From assembly GCF_009905375.1 (NCBI RefSeq), contig NC_133650.1:64297669-64361668 (forward strand): 64,000 nucleotides of DNA. Reading direction: 5' to 3'. Under the pieces are notes generated by a model that ran no database searches, was not told the origin of the DNA, and was given only the letters and a program-made list of their open reading frames with translations. This DNA comes from Apium graveolens. Taxonomy: Eukaryota > Streptophyta > Magnoliopsida > Apiales > Apiaceae. Positions 25,098 through 38,608 of this stretch are shown piece by piece; the first letter of the stretch is position 1; each line of letters begins with the position of its first letter. The translations under genes were made by a program, and so were the position numbers.

Positions 25098-25592
25098 GTT
25101 CTAAGATCAAAAAAGAAGTAGGCTAAGCTTTTGCTTACAATCCTAGGAAAAACGGGTTTACTGCCTCCTGTGGACTTATAACCGATAAACTAGGCAAAAC
25201 GACTCGGCAAAGGCTTAACTACAAAAGTTTAAGAACTGAGAACAGAGATACAATAGTCAACAATAATACAACTCCCTTATGGCTCTGATACCAAAAGGAC
25301 TAATAGGATCAACAAATATATAAAATGTAAACAGTAGGGAGAGTAGTATAGTAACAAAAGAACTGAGAACAGAGATACAATAGTCAACAATAATACAACT
25401 CCCTTATGGCTCTGATACCAAAAGGACTAATAGGATCAACAAATATATAAAATGTAAACAGTAGGGAGAGTAGTATAGTAACAAAAGAACTAAGAACTAA
25501 AATGCAGATGCAGAATAGATATATCTATGTCTATGTCATGGCAAATCATAAGAATTAACACAAAATATTAAGACATGATATGAACAAGAATA
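25098..25592 (-). promoter_or_regulatory. Block II leader with duplicated primer site, at the centre of the array
   Basis: The minus strand carries the 5' leader of ORF1. The primer site TGGTATCAGAGCCA occurs twice, at 25280-25293 and 25407-25420, within a 127-bp tandem duplication bounded by the short repeat AAGAACT. Beyond it lies part of the transcribed terminal-repeat region, ending at 25592 where the array reverses direction. There is no TATA box in this piece, so block II has no promoter of its own upstream. Confidence 0.85.
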
Positions 25593-28500
25593 TTCTGTAT
25601 TCTGCAGAACTACATCTCTTTCAAACTCTTCCACTAGTACGTTAGATTCAAGAAATATTACACATAGTGCCGAAACTAACATCGAAAACCTCCAAAAAGC
25701 AATAGAGCGTTGGGACATCCCAAAAATCCCCAAAAGCCAAGTTTATGATACAAAATGGTATAGTTCAAGTTCTTCCATCAAAACCGAAGAAAGGGACATA
25801 CACCTATCAAAATCATTCGAAACAATTCACCTTCTCACCAAAAGTTCCCTAGAAAAACTAGCAAAATCATATAATTACATCCATATAGGTTTAGTCCAAG
25901 TCGGAATTAAGCCCTTAACCAAGGAAGGATTAGACACCTCAATACTAGCCATTTTAAGAGATGCTAGATTCCTTGAGTTCAATGACTCTCTGTTAAGTTC
26001 CATAGAATCAAGTCTATGCAACGGACCCATCTCTTTTAGTTGTTATCCAAATTTATCCATTTCCCTTAAAGACAGGAATGTTATCCATAGCATGACACTC
26101 CAAGTTAAAACTCACAACTATAAAATGTTAGAAGGATCAATTCCAGTGGCTTTAATCTTTCGAATTCATTACAAAGCAATAATGTCCATTGGAGATGATG
26201 GGCATAAAAATGCTTTCGTCAAAGGAGAAACCATCCTTCTCCAAACTGACCTTTCAAGGTCTAACACAGTTATTCCTCGATCCATAAAATGGCAGGACAT
26301 TTCCCTTCCAACTGAATGGGTTTTAGAAGGAGTAGCTCGCCCTAGATTACCGGAAAGATTAGAACCAAACACACAAATACACCAAGTTCACCAAGATGAT
26401 AATGGAAGAGTCACTCTTGCATTTGATCGATCATCCCGAGCCTCTTTTATTAGTTCTCGATATTCCGATGCTTCTTCAAGAACCTTAGAAAGGATTTCTC
26501 AAATCCCTTCTATCATTAACACTACCTCAAAACCAAGATACTCCACATCAGATATACCCAATACCTCTATGAGTGGTGTAGATTATTCTTCCAATATACC
26601 TCACCCATTCTATAAACAAAGTCAATTACCACCAAACCAAAACACGATTTCCCCTTCCTCACCAACATCCCCAACCTTCTCTGCTATAACTGAGAATATG
26701 GGAATGACAAGTGAGCTAAATGTAATTGAAATAGAATTCCAAATCAATAAAACTTTTCTCCGTGAAGAGTTTTACTCTCCCCAAAACACTGAAAAAAGAA
26801 ATTGGTTTTTTACCAACTTCAAAGAACAAAAGACACAAATTCAAGAAATTTATTATGAATTTCTTAACCAAAACAAAATCCAAATGATATTCTTTGATTG
26901 GTTGGAAATTTACTCCTCTGACCAAAACTTATTTTTCCCATTCACAAATTACATAAACCCCATCACTCGAAGTATGAGCCAAAAACAAAAACAATGGGAA
27001 ACAACCAGCGGAACTATAGAATCACACCACCCACCTTTTAGAAATGTCACATTAACAGTTCATAGTGAAAAAATTGAGGCACACCCCATCAAAAGACCAG
27101 ATGATGACATATTAAAAAATACCAGGAATACAATCCTTGCTGTTAATTACACAAACACCCACCTAAATAGCATAGGAAGTCAACTAAACCGGATAGAAGA
27201 CCGAATTCAAAAAACAATAGATTTACCCAAAATTATTAATAATCAAGAACCCATATTTAAGCCATACCAAGTTTCTAGACAAAGCCAACAACAAATTCAA
27301 ACAAATAGACCAGAATTCGTTAAAGCCATCAAAGACCATCTTAGCAGACTTGAAGCTTCCTCTTCAACAACCCAAATAGCTGCTGACAGTGTTTCATCTA
27401 AACAGCTAAACGTCATACACCATGACTCCGATGAAGATGCTTTCATACCCCAGGTTCATGACCTCCGTCAAATGATTCCAAAATTCACAGCCCCAGACAT
27501 TGGAATTGAAAATAGACCTGAAATTTTAACCCAGTCTAAATTCAATGCTTCATCTGTTTATGAATGGAATATAGATGGAATGTCTGAATATAATATTCTA
27601 AATCATTTACAACAAATGACCATGGCAGCCAATGCTTATACAACCCAAATAGGAACCCCAGACAAAGCTATAGCCGAATTACTCATAGCAGGGTTCTCTG
27701 GCCAATTAAAAGGCTGGTGGGACTATCACCTTACCCCTGAAAATCATCTTGAAATCCTAAATTCCATTAGGGAAGATGAAGAAGGAAAACCCATTCTAGA
27801 TGAACAAGGAAACCCTATCCAAGGAGCAGTAGCACAACTCATTTTAGTCATAACACACCACTTCATTGGTGACCCTTCTCACCTGAGAGATAAAAATGCT
27901 GAGCTTTTACATAATCTCAAATGTAAAAAACTTAGTGATTTTCAAAGATATAAGACTACTTTCCTCACCAGAGTCATGCTCAGAGAAGACTCGAACCATG
28001 CAAATTGGAAAGAAAAGTTCTTAGCCGGACTTCCGACCTTACTCGGAGAAAGAGTAAGAACCTCTTTAATAACTGAACACGGAAGCCCGATACCTTACAA
28101 AAACCTGACATATGGCCAACTCATAAGCCAAACACAACGAGAAGGCCTCAAGATTTGTCAAGATTTAAAACTCCAAAGACATCTCAAATGGGAAATGAAA
28201 AGAACAAAGCAGGAATTAGGGACTTTCTGTCAACAGTTTGACTATAATCCCAACAAAAACTATTCAAAACTAAAATGTGATGGTGAATGCAAGCCATATC
28301 AAAGACCTTATCAGAAAAGGTCTTTCACAAAGTCTAAACATTTCTACAAAAAATCAACGGAACCGTTCTATAATAAACCTTCCTCTAATAATAACAATAA
28401 ATCTTCCTACAACAAAAAACCTTTCAACAAAAATAGATTTACTAAACCAACCCATAAAGATATAACTTGTTACAAATGTGGAAAAAGGGGACATATATCT

Positions 28501-31062
28501 AGATTCTGCAGGCTTAATAGGAAAATACAAGAGTTAAACATAGAAGAAAGCTTATCCAACAAAATCTCGGCTTTACTCCTTGAATCTTCCGACTCTGAGA
28601 CATCTGAAATGTCTGGAAATGATGAACCTCTTCAAATAGATGAGATTGCAACAAGCTCATCTTCCTCTCATAATTCCTCCTCTGAAGACAGAAGCATCAA
28701 CGTCCTAACCAGAAATGAAGAACATTCTCTCGAAATCATAGAAAAGATAACTGATCCCCAAATAAGAAAAGAACTCTTAGAAAAATTACTCCAACGACCA
28801 ATTGAACCCAAACCAGAACAGAAACCTTCTATTCTCCCATCAACAAAAACTACATATGACTTGACCACAATATTAAAAAAGCAAAAACCCAACCAAAAAT
28901 CCGTTCCAACAATACAAGACCTGCACAAAGAAATTAAGGAAATCAAAGAAGAATTAAAAATCCTTAAAGAGCAGCAGAAGATAGACTCTGAAGCTTTAAA
29001 TGTCCTTCTAGTTCGTGAAGTAGAAGAGAAAAATAATGAACAAAAACAATTAAGCAGTTTAAACAATACTCCTTATCAAGATAAAGATTTCTTATATGAA
29101 TTAAGGCAAGTTACCTACCGGAAATATCTCATAAAAGTCAAAGTTGTCTTCTCAGATGACTTTATCTTAGATACCATTGCTTTATTCGATACAGGAGCAG
29201 ATTTGAATTGCATTAAAGAAGAAATAATACCAAAAAGATTTCATCAACATACCAAAGAAAGATTAACTGCCGCTAATAACTCAAGCCTCAATGTAGTTAG
29301 TAAGGTTGATGCCTCTATCAATAATAAAACCTTCCAAATTAAGACATCTTTTCTCCTAGTTAAAGGAATACATCATCTTGTCATACTAGGTACACCTTTC
29401 TTCAATTTAATAACCCCCTATACTGTCACATACGAAGGTATTACTTTCAAAACCAATAACACCAAACTTACCTTCCCATTTCTTGAAAAACCCAAAACAA
29501 GGAACCTCAATACAATAAAGGCATATTCTATATATAATAACGAGATAAATGCCTTAATCCAAGGAAAACAAATACAATTATCCCATCTAAAACAAGACCT
29601 TTCCTCTCACAAAATTGAAAAGCAATTACAAGACCACTTTATCAAAGAAAAAATCATAAAATTACTAAAACAAATAGAAGTAGAACTATGTTCTGACTTA
29701 CCAAATGCTTTTTGGCATAGAAAACAACATATGATTGATTTACCCTATGAAAAAGATTTTGATGAAAAAGAAATACCAACAAAAGCAAGACCTATCCAAA
29801 TGAACTCCGACCTAGAACTGCATTGCAGAAAAGAGATCACCGATCTCGAATCCAAAGGAATTATATCAAAATCTAGATCCCCGTGGTCCTGTGCAGCTTT
29901 CTATGTAAACAAAAATGCTGAGATTGAGAGAGGGACTCCCAGGCTAGTTATCAATTATAAGCCTCTAAATAAAGCCTTAAGATGGGTACGATACCCTATA
30001 CCTAATAAAAAAGACCTCTTACAAAAATTAAGATCTTCAATAATATTCTCCAAATTTGATTTAAAATCAGGATTTTGGCAGATTCAAATCCACCCAAAAG
30101 ATAGATATAAAACCGCTTTTACAGTCCCTTTCGGACAGTATGAATGGAATGTCCTTCCATTTGGAATCAAAACGGCCCCTAGCGAATTCCAAAGAATTAT
30201 GAATGACATATTCAATGACTATTCTACTTTCTGTATAGTATATATTGATGATGTTCTAGTTTTTTCAGAAACTATTGAACAACATTTCAAACACCTTAAA
30301 ACTTTCTGCCAAGTATCTAGAAAAAACGGTTTAGTCATATCCAAATCCAAAATTTCCCTATTTCAAACTCGTGTAAGATTTCTTGGTCACTACATATCAA
30401 AAGGAACAGTTACACCAATTGAAAGAGCCCTAACTTTTGCAACAAAATTTCCCGATAAAATCACAGATAAAACCCAACTCCAAAGATTTTTAGGAAGCCT
30501 CAACTATGTCCTAGACTTCTATCCAAACATCAATAGGATAGCCAAGCCCTTGCATGACCGCCTTAAAACTAACCCTGTCCCTTGGTCATCCGAACATACC
30601 GAAATTGTTCAACAAATCAAAGCCCAGGTTCTAGAAATCCCTTGTCTACACCTTGCTGATCCAAATGCATCTAAAGTAGTTGAAACAGATGCTTCTGAGT
30701 TAGGTTACGGCGGAATACTAAAACAAGTAGTCAATGGCAAAGAACAAATAGTCCAGTTTACATCTGCACATTGGAATGATTGTCAAAGAAATTATTCTAC
30801 TATAAAAAAGGAAATACTTTCAATTGTTTTATGTATTACAAAATTTCAAAGTGATTTATTAAATCAAAAATTTCTCCTAAGAGTCGATTGTAAATCGGCA
30901 AAAGAAGTTTTGCAAAAAGATGTCCAAAATATTGCATCAAAACAAATTTTTGCCAGATGGCAAGCATTATTAAGCATTTTTGATTTTGAAATTGAACACA
31001 TTAAGGGAGATATGAACTGTGTCCCTGATTTCCTGACCCGTGAGTTTCTACAAAACAGATAA
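25593..31062 (+). CDS. Florendovirus ORF1 polyprotein, block III copy, start codon lost
   Basis: Open from codon 3 of ORF1 to the stop at 31060-31062 without a break. The normal ATG and codon 2 are replaced by the inversion junction at 25592/25593, so the first available Met is codon 169 (26092), inside the movement-protein domain; translation from there gives 1656 residues. Zinc knuckle, DTGA protease, YIDD reverse transcriptase and RNase H motifs are all present. The Arg codon CGA at 851 is intact. It lacks a promoter on its 5' side: the flanking sequence is the inverted leader of block II. So the long frame is intact but probably not normally expressed. Confidence 0.9.
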
Positions 31063-31067
31063 GTATC

Positions 31068-32478
31068 ATGCCTCGCAAAAGCAAAGGTGGGGGAAAAACC
31101 CCAGCCTTTCCCGGACACCTCCCGGCCACTCAACAAAGCAAAGCAAGTACTTCTTTAGGCAAACCGATCACATCCTGGATCGATAAGGTAATTGCAGGTG
31201 AAGAAGACAATAACTTATTCCTAGCTCTTCAAACCATCAAAGCCCATGGCCTCAACATCCAAAATCCCTCAACAATCTCCCAAAGCTCTTCAGAAAAATC
31301 AACTAAAGTTACCCAACAAAACACTTCTTCCAGCCAACCTACAAATACTCCTTTTCAAACTACACAAATAGTCAATTTTCAAAACCCAACCCTCTTAGTT
31401 CCTCAGAAATCCATGTCAAAACTAGATATAGTTACCCCAAAAATGCAAAACCAGGAGGTAGTGGTCAACCAGTCAAACTTTTTAAAATCTAATTCTGATT
31501 ACTATACCAAAAGAAACCACCAAAAAATAGTGTCCGTCGAAAGAGGATTTAACAATGCTGATGCCTCCTTAGCAATTTCAAATGTTTTCCCTAAAGGATG
31601 GCTGTTCAAACCCTGGGATCTATCAAAAAATAGTGACTATTATCAAGCCATTCTCTTGTCTACTGAATCAGTCACGTTCAAACATTTTTTCAATGCCCAA
31701 GATAGAGAACACTCAACGCCTTCATATACAACATGTCAAATACAAAAAGTCATCCACCCAAGTCAATGGGGCCAAGAACTCCATATGCCAAAATTTTTTC
31801 CTTCAAACTTCAAAAGACAACTAAACCACTGCTCCTCATATTCTTACTGGGATTACCAGCAAGCATGGCATAATTCATTTTTTATCCAAAACCAGAAAAA
31901 TAGTCATTCCTGGTTATTTTATTTCAATACCAAAATTCAAGTCCAGGAACTCCCTATTTGGTTCCTTCAATGGTGGGATCTTTTCGGAGCAATTGAGGAC
32001 ATTCTTACTCCAAATGCATCAGAATGTCTAAAACTGTTCAAAACACATTTCAAACCTACAGAATACGAAAGACGTTTTCCTCCTCTCTTAATGTTATGTT
32101 CAAAATTCTTCCTTCCATGGGTCTGTTCTTGGGAATTTAAAATTCATTTTAACCAAATACAGTCCTGTATTGTTCGGTCCTTTAAAGTCAAATGGTGGAG
32201 CAATTTCAAAGAAGACCAAAAGATTTCCAAAGAAATCATTCAACAATGGTTATCAAGTCACAATTTTATTACCAACAAAGAAGTTACCACTTTCTTTGCC
32301 CAAAAGTCAAATGCCCAAGCATTATTAGCCCAAGCAAAAACCAGAAGCCAATACAAAGAATCTTTACTTCAACTCGCAAATTCAATTTATGATTCCGATG
32401 ACGACAGCAGTCCAGTTCATTTAGGAAATGACAACGAAGATGACTGTCATGGGATTTTTTCCCCTGTAGTTTCCACTG

Positions 32479-32483
<5 letters not shown>
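31068..32483 (+). CDS. Florendovirus ORF2, block III copy
   Basis: 471 codons, 5 nt after the ORF1 stop, fully open. Same basic N-terminus, aromatic middle and acidic end as the other copies; unlike II and IV it has Leu instead of Ser in TSLGKP. How ORF2 would be translated (re-initiation after ORF1, or a separate mRNA) is not visible; the very short gap favours coupled translation. Confidence 0.85.
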
Positions 32484-32510
<27 letters not shown>

Positions 32511-32671
32511 AAAAAGAAAAAGAAAAAGAAAAAGTCCAAAATACCCCCCAAAATAGTGTCCAAATTTTCATCATTTCATATTGCTTAGTTTTCCTTTATT
32601 TAATTATTGTAATCAGCTTGTACAGATAAAATTTTTACTCCAAATTATTAGGGGTAAAACGGTAAAAAGTA

Positions 32672-32708
<37 letters not shown>
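32482..32708 (+). repeat. Two A-rich tracts in the viral intergenic region (block III)
   Basis: A28 followed by GAAAAA repeats (32482-32534) and A34 (32675-32708). The 140 bp between them matches the other blocks. Run lengths differ between blocks more than the coding sequence does. Confidence 0.9.
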
Positions 32709-32713
<5 letters not shown>

Positions 32714-33077
32714 GAGAAAAAGAAGAGAATAATAATTGTACATTATTTAAAAATTTTATCAGCATTTCTCCCGAGAAGACAAAAAAGACACTTCCCACTG
32801 AGACTAACTCAGCAAGAAGACAAAGAAGACACAAAAGGAGATTCCCACTGAGACCAACTCAGCAATATTCTCCAAACAAAGCAACTTTCGGTGGAAGAGA
32901 AATCATACTCAAGATCCAGTGAAGAAAGCAGCCTCCCACTCAGGAAAGCAGCCCCTCCACTGAGAAAAAGAGGACCTCCCACTCAAGTCATGCTGTCCAC
33001 TCAGGAAAGCAGCCCCTCCACTGAGAAAAACAATGATGCTGTTTCAAGAAACTGGACTCCTCATCTTTCTATAAATA
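32709..33077 (+). promoter_or_regulatory. Block III viral promoter, upstream of block IV
   Basis: CTATAAATA at 33069-33077 with the repeated CCACTCAGGAAAGCAGCC modules upstream, as in other pararetroviral promoters that use repeated activating motifs. It would direct transcription through the primer site at 33435 into block IV, whose far end (40640-40970) repeats the same transcribed region. Confidence 0.75.
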
Positions 33078-33434
33078 AGAAGAAGAAGAGAGTAATAGAC
33101 AGACTTGAAAATTAGAGAGCAGATAATATACACATCTTGTACCAGTGATAGCAGTTCATATTTCCGAAGTTTATTCTCAAGTTTTCTCAAATTGTACACA
33201 CAAAGACTAGCAGATTGCTTTCAGTTATATAATCAAAAGCATTTCCAAGTAATTTCAAAACTTATTCTTGTTCATATCATGTCTTAATATTTTGTGTTAA
33301 TTCTTATGATTTGCCATGACATAAACATAGATATATCTATTCTGCATCTGCATTTTAGTTCTTAGTTCTTTTGTTACTATACTACTCTCCCTACTGTTTA
33401 CATTTTATATATTTGTTGATCCTATTAGTCCTTT

Positions 33435-33448
33435 TGGTATCAGAGCCA
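33435..33448 (+). promoter_or_regulatory. Viral tRNA-Met primer site at the III/IV junction
   Basis: TGGTATCAGAGCCA, followed by TAAG, the overlap at which the leader and ORF1 codons 1-107 are deleted. Confidence 0.92.
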
Positions 33449-36400
33449 TAAGCCCTTAACCAAGGAAGGATTAGACACCTCAATACTAGCCATTTTAAGA
33501 GATGCTAGATTCCTTGAGTTCAATGACTCTCTGTTAAGTTCCATAGAATCAAGTCTATGCAACGGACCCATCTCTTTTAGTTGTTATCCAAATTTATCCA
33601 TTTCCCTTAAAGACAGGAATGTTATCCATAGCATGACACTCCAAGTTAAAACTCACAACTATAAAATGTTAGAAGGATCAATTCCAGTGGCTTTAATCTT
33701 TCGAATTCATTACAAAGCAATAATGTCCATTGGAGATGATGGGCATAAAAATGCTTTCGTCAAAGGAGAAACCATCCTTCTCCAAACTGACCTTTCAAGG
33801 TCTAACACAGTTATTCCTCGATCCATAAAATGGCAGGACATTTCCCTTCCAACTGAATGGGTTTTAGAAGGAGTAGCTCGCCCTAGATTACCGGAAAGAT
33901 TAGAACCAAACACACAAATACACCAAGTTCACCAAGATGATAATGGAAGAGTCACTCTTGCATTTGATCGATCATCCCGAGCCTCTTTTATTAGTTCTCG
34001 ATATTCCGATGCTTCTTCAAGAACCTTAGAAAGGATTTCTCAAATCCCTTCTATCATTAACACTACCTCAAAACCAAGATACTCCACATCAGATATACCC
34101 AATACCTCTATGAGTGGTGTAGATTATTCTTCCAATATACCTCACCCATTCTATAAACAAAGTCAATTACCACCAAACCAAAACACGATTTCCCCTTCCT
34201 CACCAACATCCCCAACCTTCTCTGCTATAACTGAGAATATGGGAATGACAAGTGAGCTAAATGTAATTGAAATAGAATTCCAAATCAATAAAACTTTTCT
34301 CCGTGAAGAGTTTTACTCTCCCCAAAACACTGAAAAAAGAAATTGGTTTTTTACCAACTTCAAAGAACAAAAGACACAAATTCAAGAAATTTATTATGAA
34401 TTTCTTAACCAAAACAAAATCCAAATGATATTCTTTGATTGGTTGGAAATTTACTCCTCTGACCAAAACTTATTTTTCCCATTCACAAATTACATAAACC
34501 CCATCACTCGAAGTATGAGCCAAAAACAAAAACAATGGGAAACAACCAGCGGAACTATAGAATCACACCACCCACCTTTTAGAAATGTCACATTAACAGT
34601 TCATAGTGAAAAAATTGAGGCACACCCCATCAAAAGACCAGATGATGACATATTAAAAAATACCAGGAATACAATCCTTGCTGTTAATTACACAAACACC
34701 CACCTAAATAGCATAGGAAGTCAACTAAACCGGATAGAAGACCGAATTCAAAAAACAATAGATTTACCCAAAATTATTAATAATCAAGAACCCATATTTA
34801 AGCCATACCAAGTTTCTAGACAAAGCCAACAACAAATTCAAACAAATAGACCAGAATTCGTTAAAGCCATCAAAGACCATCTTAGCAGACTTGAAGCTTC
34901 CTCTTCAACAACCCAAATAGCTGCTGACAGTGTTTCATCTAAACAGCTAAACGTCATACACCATGACTCCGATGAAGATGCTTTCATACCCCAGGTTCAT
35001 GACCTCCGTCAAATGATTCCAAAATTCACAGCCCCAGACATTGGAATTGAAAATAGACCTGAAATTTTAACCCAGTCTAAATTCAATGCTTCATCTGTTT
35101 ATGAATGGAATATAGATGGAATGTCTGAATATAATATTCTAAATCATTTACAACAAATGACCATGGCAGCCAATGCTTATACAACCCAAATAGGAACCCC
35201 AGACAAAGCTATAGCCGAATTACTCATAGCAGGGTTCTCTGGCCAATTAAAAGGCTGGTGGGACTATCACCTTACCCCTGAAAATCATCTTGAAATCCTA
35301 AATTCCATTAGGGAAGATGAAGAAGGAAAACCCATTCTAGATGAACAAGGAAACCCTATCCAAGGAGCAGTAGCACAACTCATTTTAGTCATAACACACC
35401 ACTTCATTGGTGACCCTTCTCACCTGAGAGATAAAAATGCTGAGCTTTTACATAATCTCAAATGTAAAAAACTTAGTGATTTTCAAAGATATAAGACTAC
35501 TTTCCTCACCAGAGTCATGCTCAGAGAAGACTCGAACCATGCAAATTGGAAAGAAAAGTTCTTAGCCGGACTTCCGACCTTACTCGGAGAAAGAGTAAGA
35601 ACCTCTTTAATAACTGAACACGGAAGCCCGATACCTTACAAAAACCTGACATATGGCCAACTCATAAGCCAAACACAACGAGAAGGCCTCAAGATTTGTC
35701 AAGATTTAAAACTCCAAAGACATCTCAAATGGGAAATGAAAAGAACAAAGCAGGAATTAGGGACTTTCTGTCAACAGTTTGACTATAATCCCAACAAAAA
35801 CTATTCAAAACTAAAATGTGATGGTGAATGCAAGCCATATCAAAGACCTTATCAGAAAAGGTCTTTCACAAAGTCTAAACATTTCTACAAAAAATCAACG
35901 GAACCGTTCTATAATAAACCTTCCTCTAATAATAACAATAAATCTTCCTACAACAAAAAACCTTTCAACAAAAATAGATTTACTAAACCAACCCATAAAG
36001 ATATAACTTGTTACAAATGTGGAAAAAGGGGACATATATCTAGATTCTGCAGGCTTAATAGGAAAATACAAGAGTTAAACATAGAAGAAAGCTTATCCAA
36101 CAAAATCTCGGCTTTACTCCTTGAATCTTCCGACTCTGAGACATCTGAAATGTCTGGAAATGATGAACCTCTTCAAATAGATGAGATTGCAACAAGCTCA
36201 TCTTCCTCTCATAATTCCTCCTCTGAAGACAGAAGCATCAACGTCCTAACCAGAAATGAAGAACATTCTCTCGAAATCATAGAAAAGATAACTGATCCCC
36301 AAATAAGAAAAGAACTCTTAGAAAAATTACTCCAACGACCAATTGAACCCAAACCAGAACAGAAACCTTCTATTCTCCCATCAACAAAAACTACATATGA

Positions 36401-38603
36401 CTTGACCACAATATTAAAAAAGCAAAAACCCAACCAAAAATCCGTTCCAACAATACAAGACCTGCACAAAGAAATTAAGGAAATCAAAGAAGAATTAAAA
36501 ATCCTTAAAGAGCAGCAGAAGATAGACTCTGAAGCTTTAAATGTCCTTCTAGTTCGTGAAGTAGAAGAGAAAAATAATGAACAAAAACAATTAAGCAGTT
36601 TAAACAATACTCCTGATCAAGATGAAGATTTCTTATATGAATTAAGGCAAGTTACCTACCGGAAATATCTCATAAAAGTCAAAGTTGTCTTCTCAGATGA
36701 CTTTATCTTAGATACCATTGCTTTATTCGATACAGGAGCAGATTTGAATTGCATTAAAGAAGAAATAATACCAAAAAGATTTCATCAACATACCAAAGAA
36801 AGATTAACTGCCGCTAATAACTCAAGCCTCAATGTAGTTAGTAAGGTTGATGCCTCTATCAATAATAAAACCTTCCAAATTAAGACATCTTTTCTCCTAG
36901 TTAAAGGAATACATCATCTTGTCATACTGGGTACACCTTTCTTCAATTTAATAACCCCCTATACTGTCACATACGAAGGTATTACTTTCAAAACCAATAA
37001 CACCAAACTTACCTTCCCATTTCTTGAAAAACCCAAAACAAGGAACCTCAATACAATAAAGGCATATTCTATATATAATAACGAGATAAATGCCTTAATC
37101 CAAGGAAAACAAATACAATTATCCCATCTAAAACAAGACCTTTCCTCTCACAAAATTGAAAAGCAATTACAAGACCACTTTATCAAAGAAAAAATCATAA
37201 AATTACTAAAACAAATAGAAGTAGAACTATGTTCTGACTTACCAAATGCTTTTTGGCATAGAAAACAACATATGATTGATTTACCCTATGAAAAAGATTT
37301 TGATGAAAAAGAAATACCAACAAAAGCAAGACCTATCCAAATGAACTCCGACCTAGAACTGCATTGCAGAAAAGAGATCACCGATCTCGAATCCAAAGGA
37401 ATTATATCAAAATCTAGATCCCCGTGGTCCTGTGCAGCTTTCTATGTTAACAAAAATGCTGAGATTGAGAGAGGGACTCCCAGGCTAGTTATCAATTATA
37501 AGCCTCTAAATAAAGCCTTAAGATGGGTACGATACCCTATACCTAATAAAAAAGACCTCTTACAAAAATTAAGATCTTCAATAATATTCTCCAAATTTGA
37601 TTTAAAATCAGGATTTTGGCAGATTCAAATCCACCCAAAAGATAGATATAAAACCGCTTTTACAGTCCCTTTCGGACAGTATGAATGGAATGTCCTTCCA
37701 TTTGGAATCAAAACGGCCCCTAGCGAATTCCAAAGAATTATGAATGACATATTCAATGACTATTCTACTTTCTGTATAGTATATATTGATGATGTTCTAG
37801 TTTTTTCAAAAACTATTGAACAACATTTCAAACACCTTAAAACTTTCTGCCAAGTATCTAGAAAAAACGGTTTAGTCATATCCAAATCCAAAATTTCCCT
37901 ATTTCAAACTCGTGTAAGATTTCTTGGTCACTACATATCAAAAGGAACAGTTACACCAATTGAAAGAGCCCTAACTTTTGCAACAAAATTTCCCGATAAA
38001 ATCACAGATAAAACCCAACTCCAAAGATTTTTAGGAAGCCTCAACTATGTCCTAGACTTCTATCCAAACATCAATAGGATAGCCAAGCCCTTGCATGACC
38101 GCCTTAAAACTAACCCTGTCCCTTGGTCATCCGAACATACCGAAATTGTTCAACAAATCAAAGCCCAGGTTCTAGAAATCCCTTGTCTACACCTTGCTGA
38201 TCCAAATGCATCTAAAGTAGTTGAAACAGATGCTTCTGAGTTAGGTTACGGCGGAATACTAAAACAAGTAGTCAATGGCAAAGAACAAATAGTCCAGTTT
38301 ACATCTGCACATTGGAATGATTGTCAAAGAAATTATTCTACTATAAAAAAGGAAATACTTTCAATTGTTTTATGTATTACAAAATTTCAAAGTGATTTAT
38401 TAAATCAAAAATTTCTCCTAAGAGTCGATTGTAAATCGGCAAAAGAAGTTTTGCAAAAAGATGTCCAAAATATTGCATCAAAACAAATTTTTGCCAGATG
38501 GCAAGCATTATTAAGCATTTTTGATTTTGAAATTGAACACATTAAGGGAGATATGAACTGTGTCCCTGATTTCCTGACCCGTGAGTTTCTACAAAACAGA
38601 TAA
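33449..38603 (+). CDS. Florendovirus ORF1 polyprotein, block IV copy, 5'-deleted
   Basis: Begins at ORF1 codon 108-109, joined directly to the primer site, so the leader and the first part of the movement protein are missing. From the Met at 33633 (codon 169) it is open for 1656 residues to 38603. Zinc knuckle, DTGA, YIDD and RNase H motifs are intact. It differs from block III at three residues seen by eye: PDQDEDF for PYQDKDF, and FSKTIE for FSETIE. It has a viral promoter upstream (TATA at 33069), with small upstream ORFs (for example 33105-33287) in the leader. Confidence 0.9.
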
Positions 38604-38608
38604 GTATC

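Noticed and set aside
32891..33287. Small ORFs in the viral promoter and leader (74 and 60 codons), repeated in blocks II to IV
   Set aside because: The first overlaps the duplicated promoter motif and TATA box. The second may act as a leader upstream ORF, but nothing supports a protein function.
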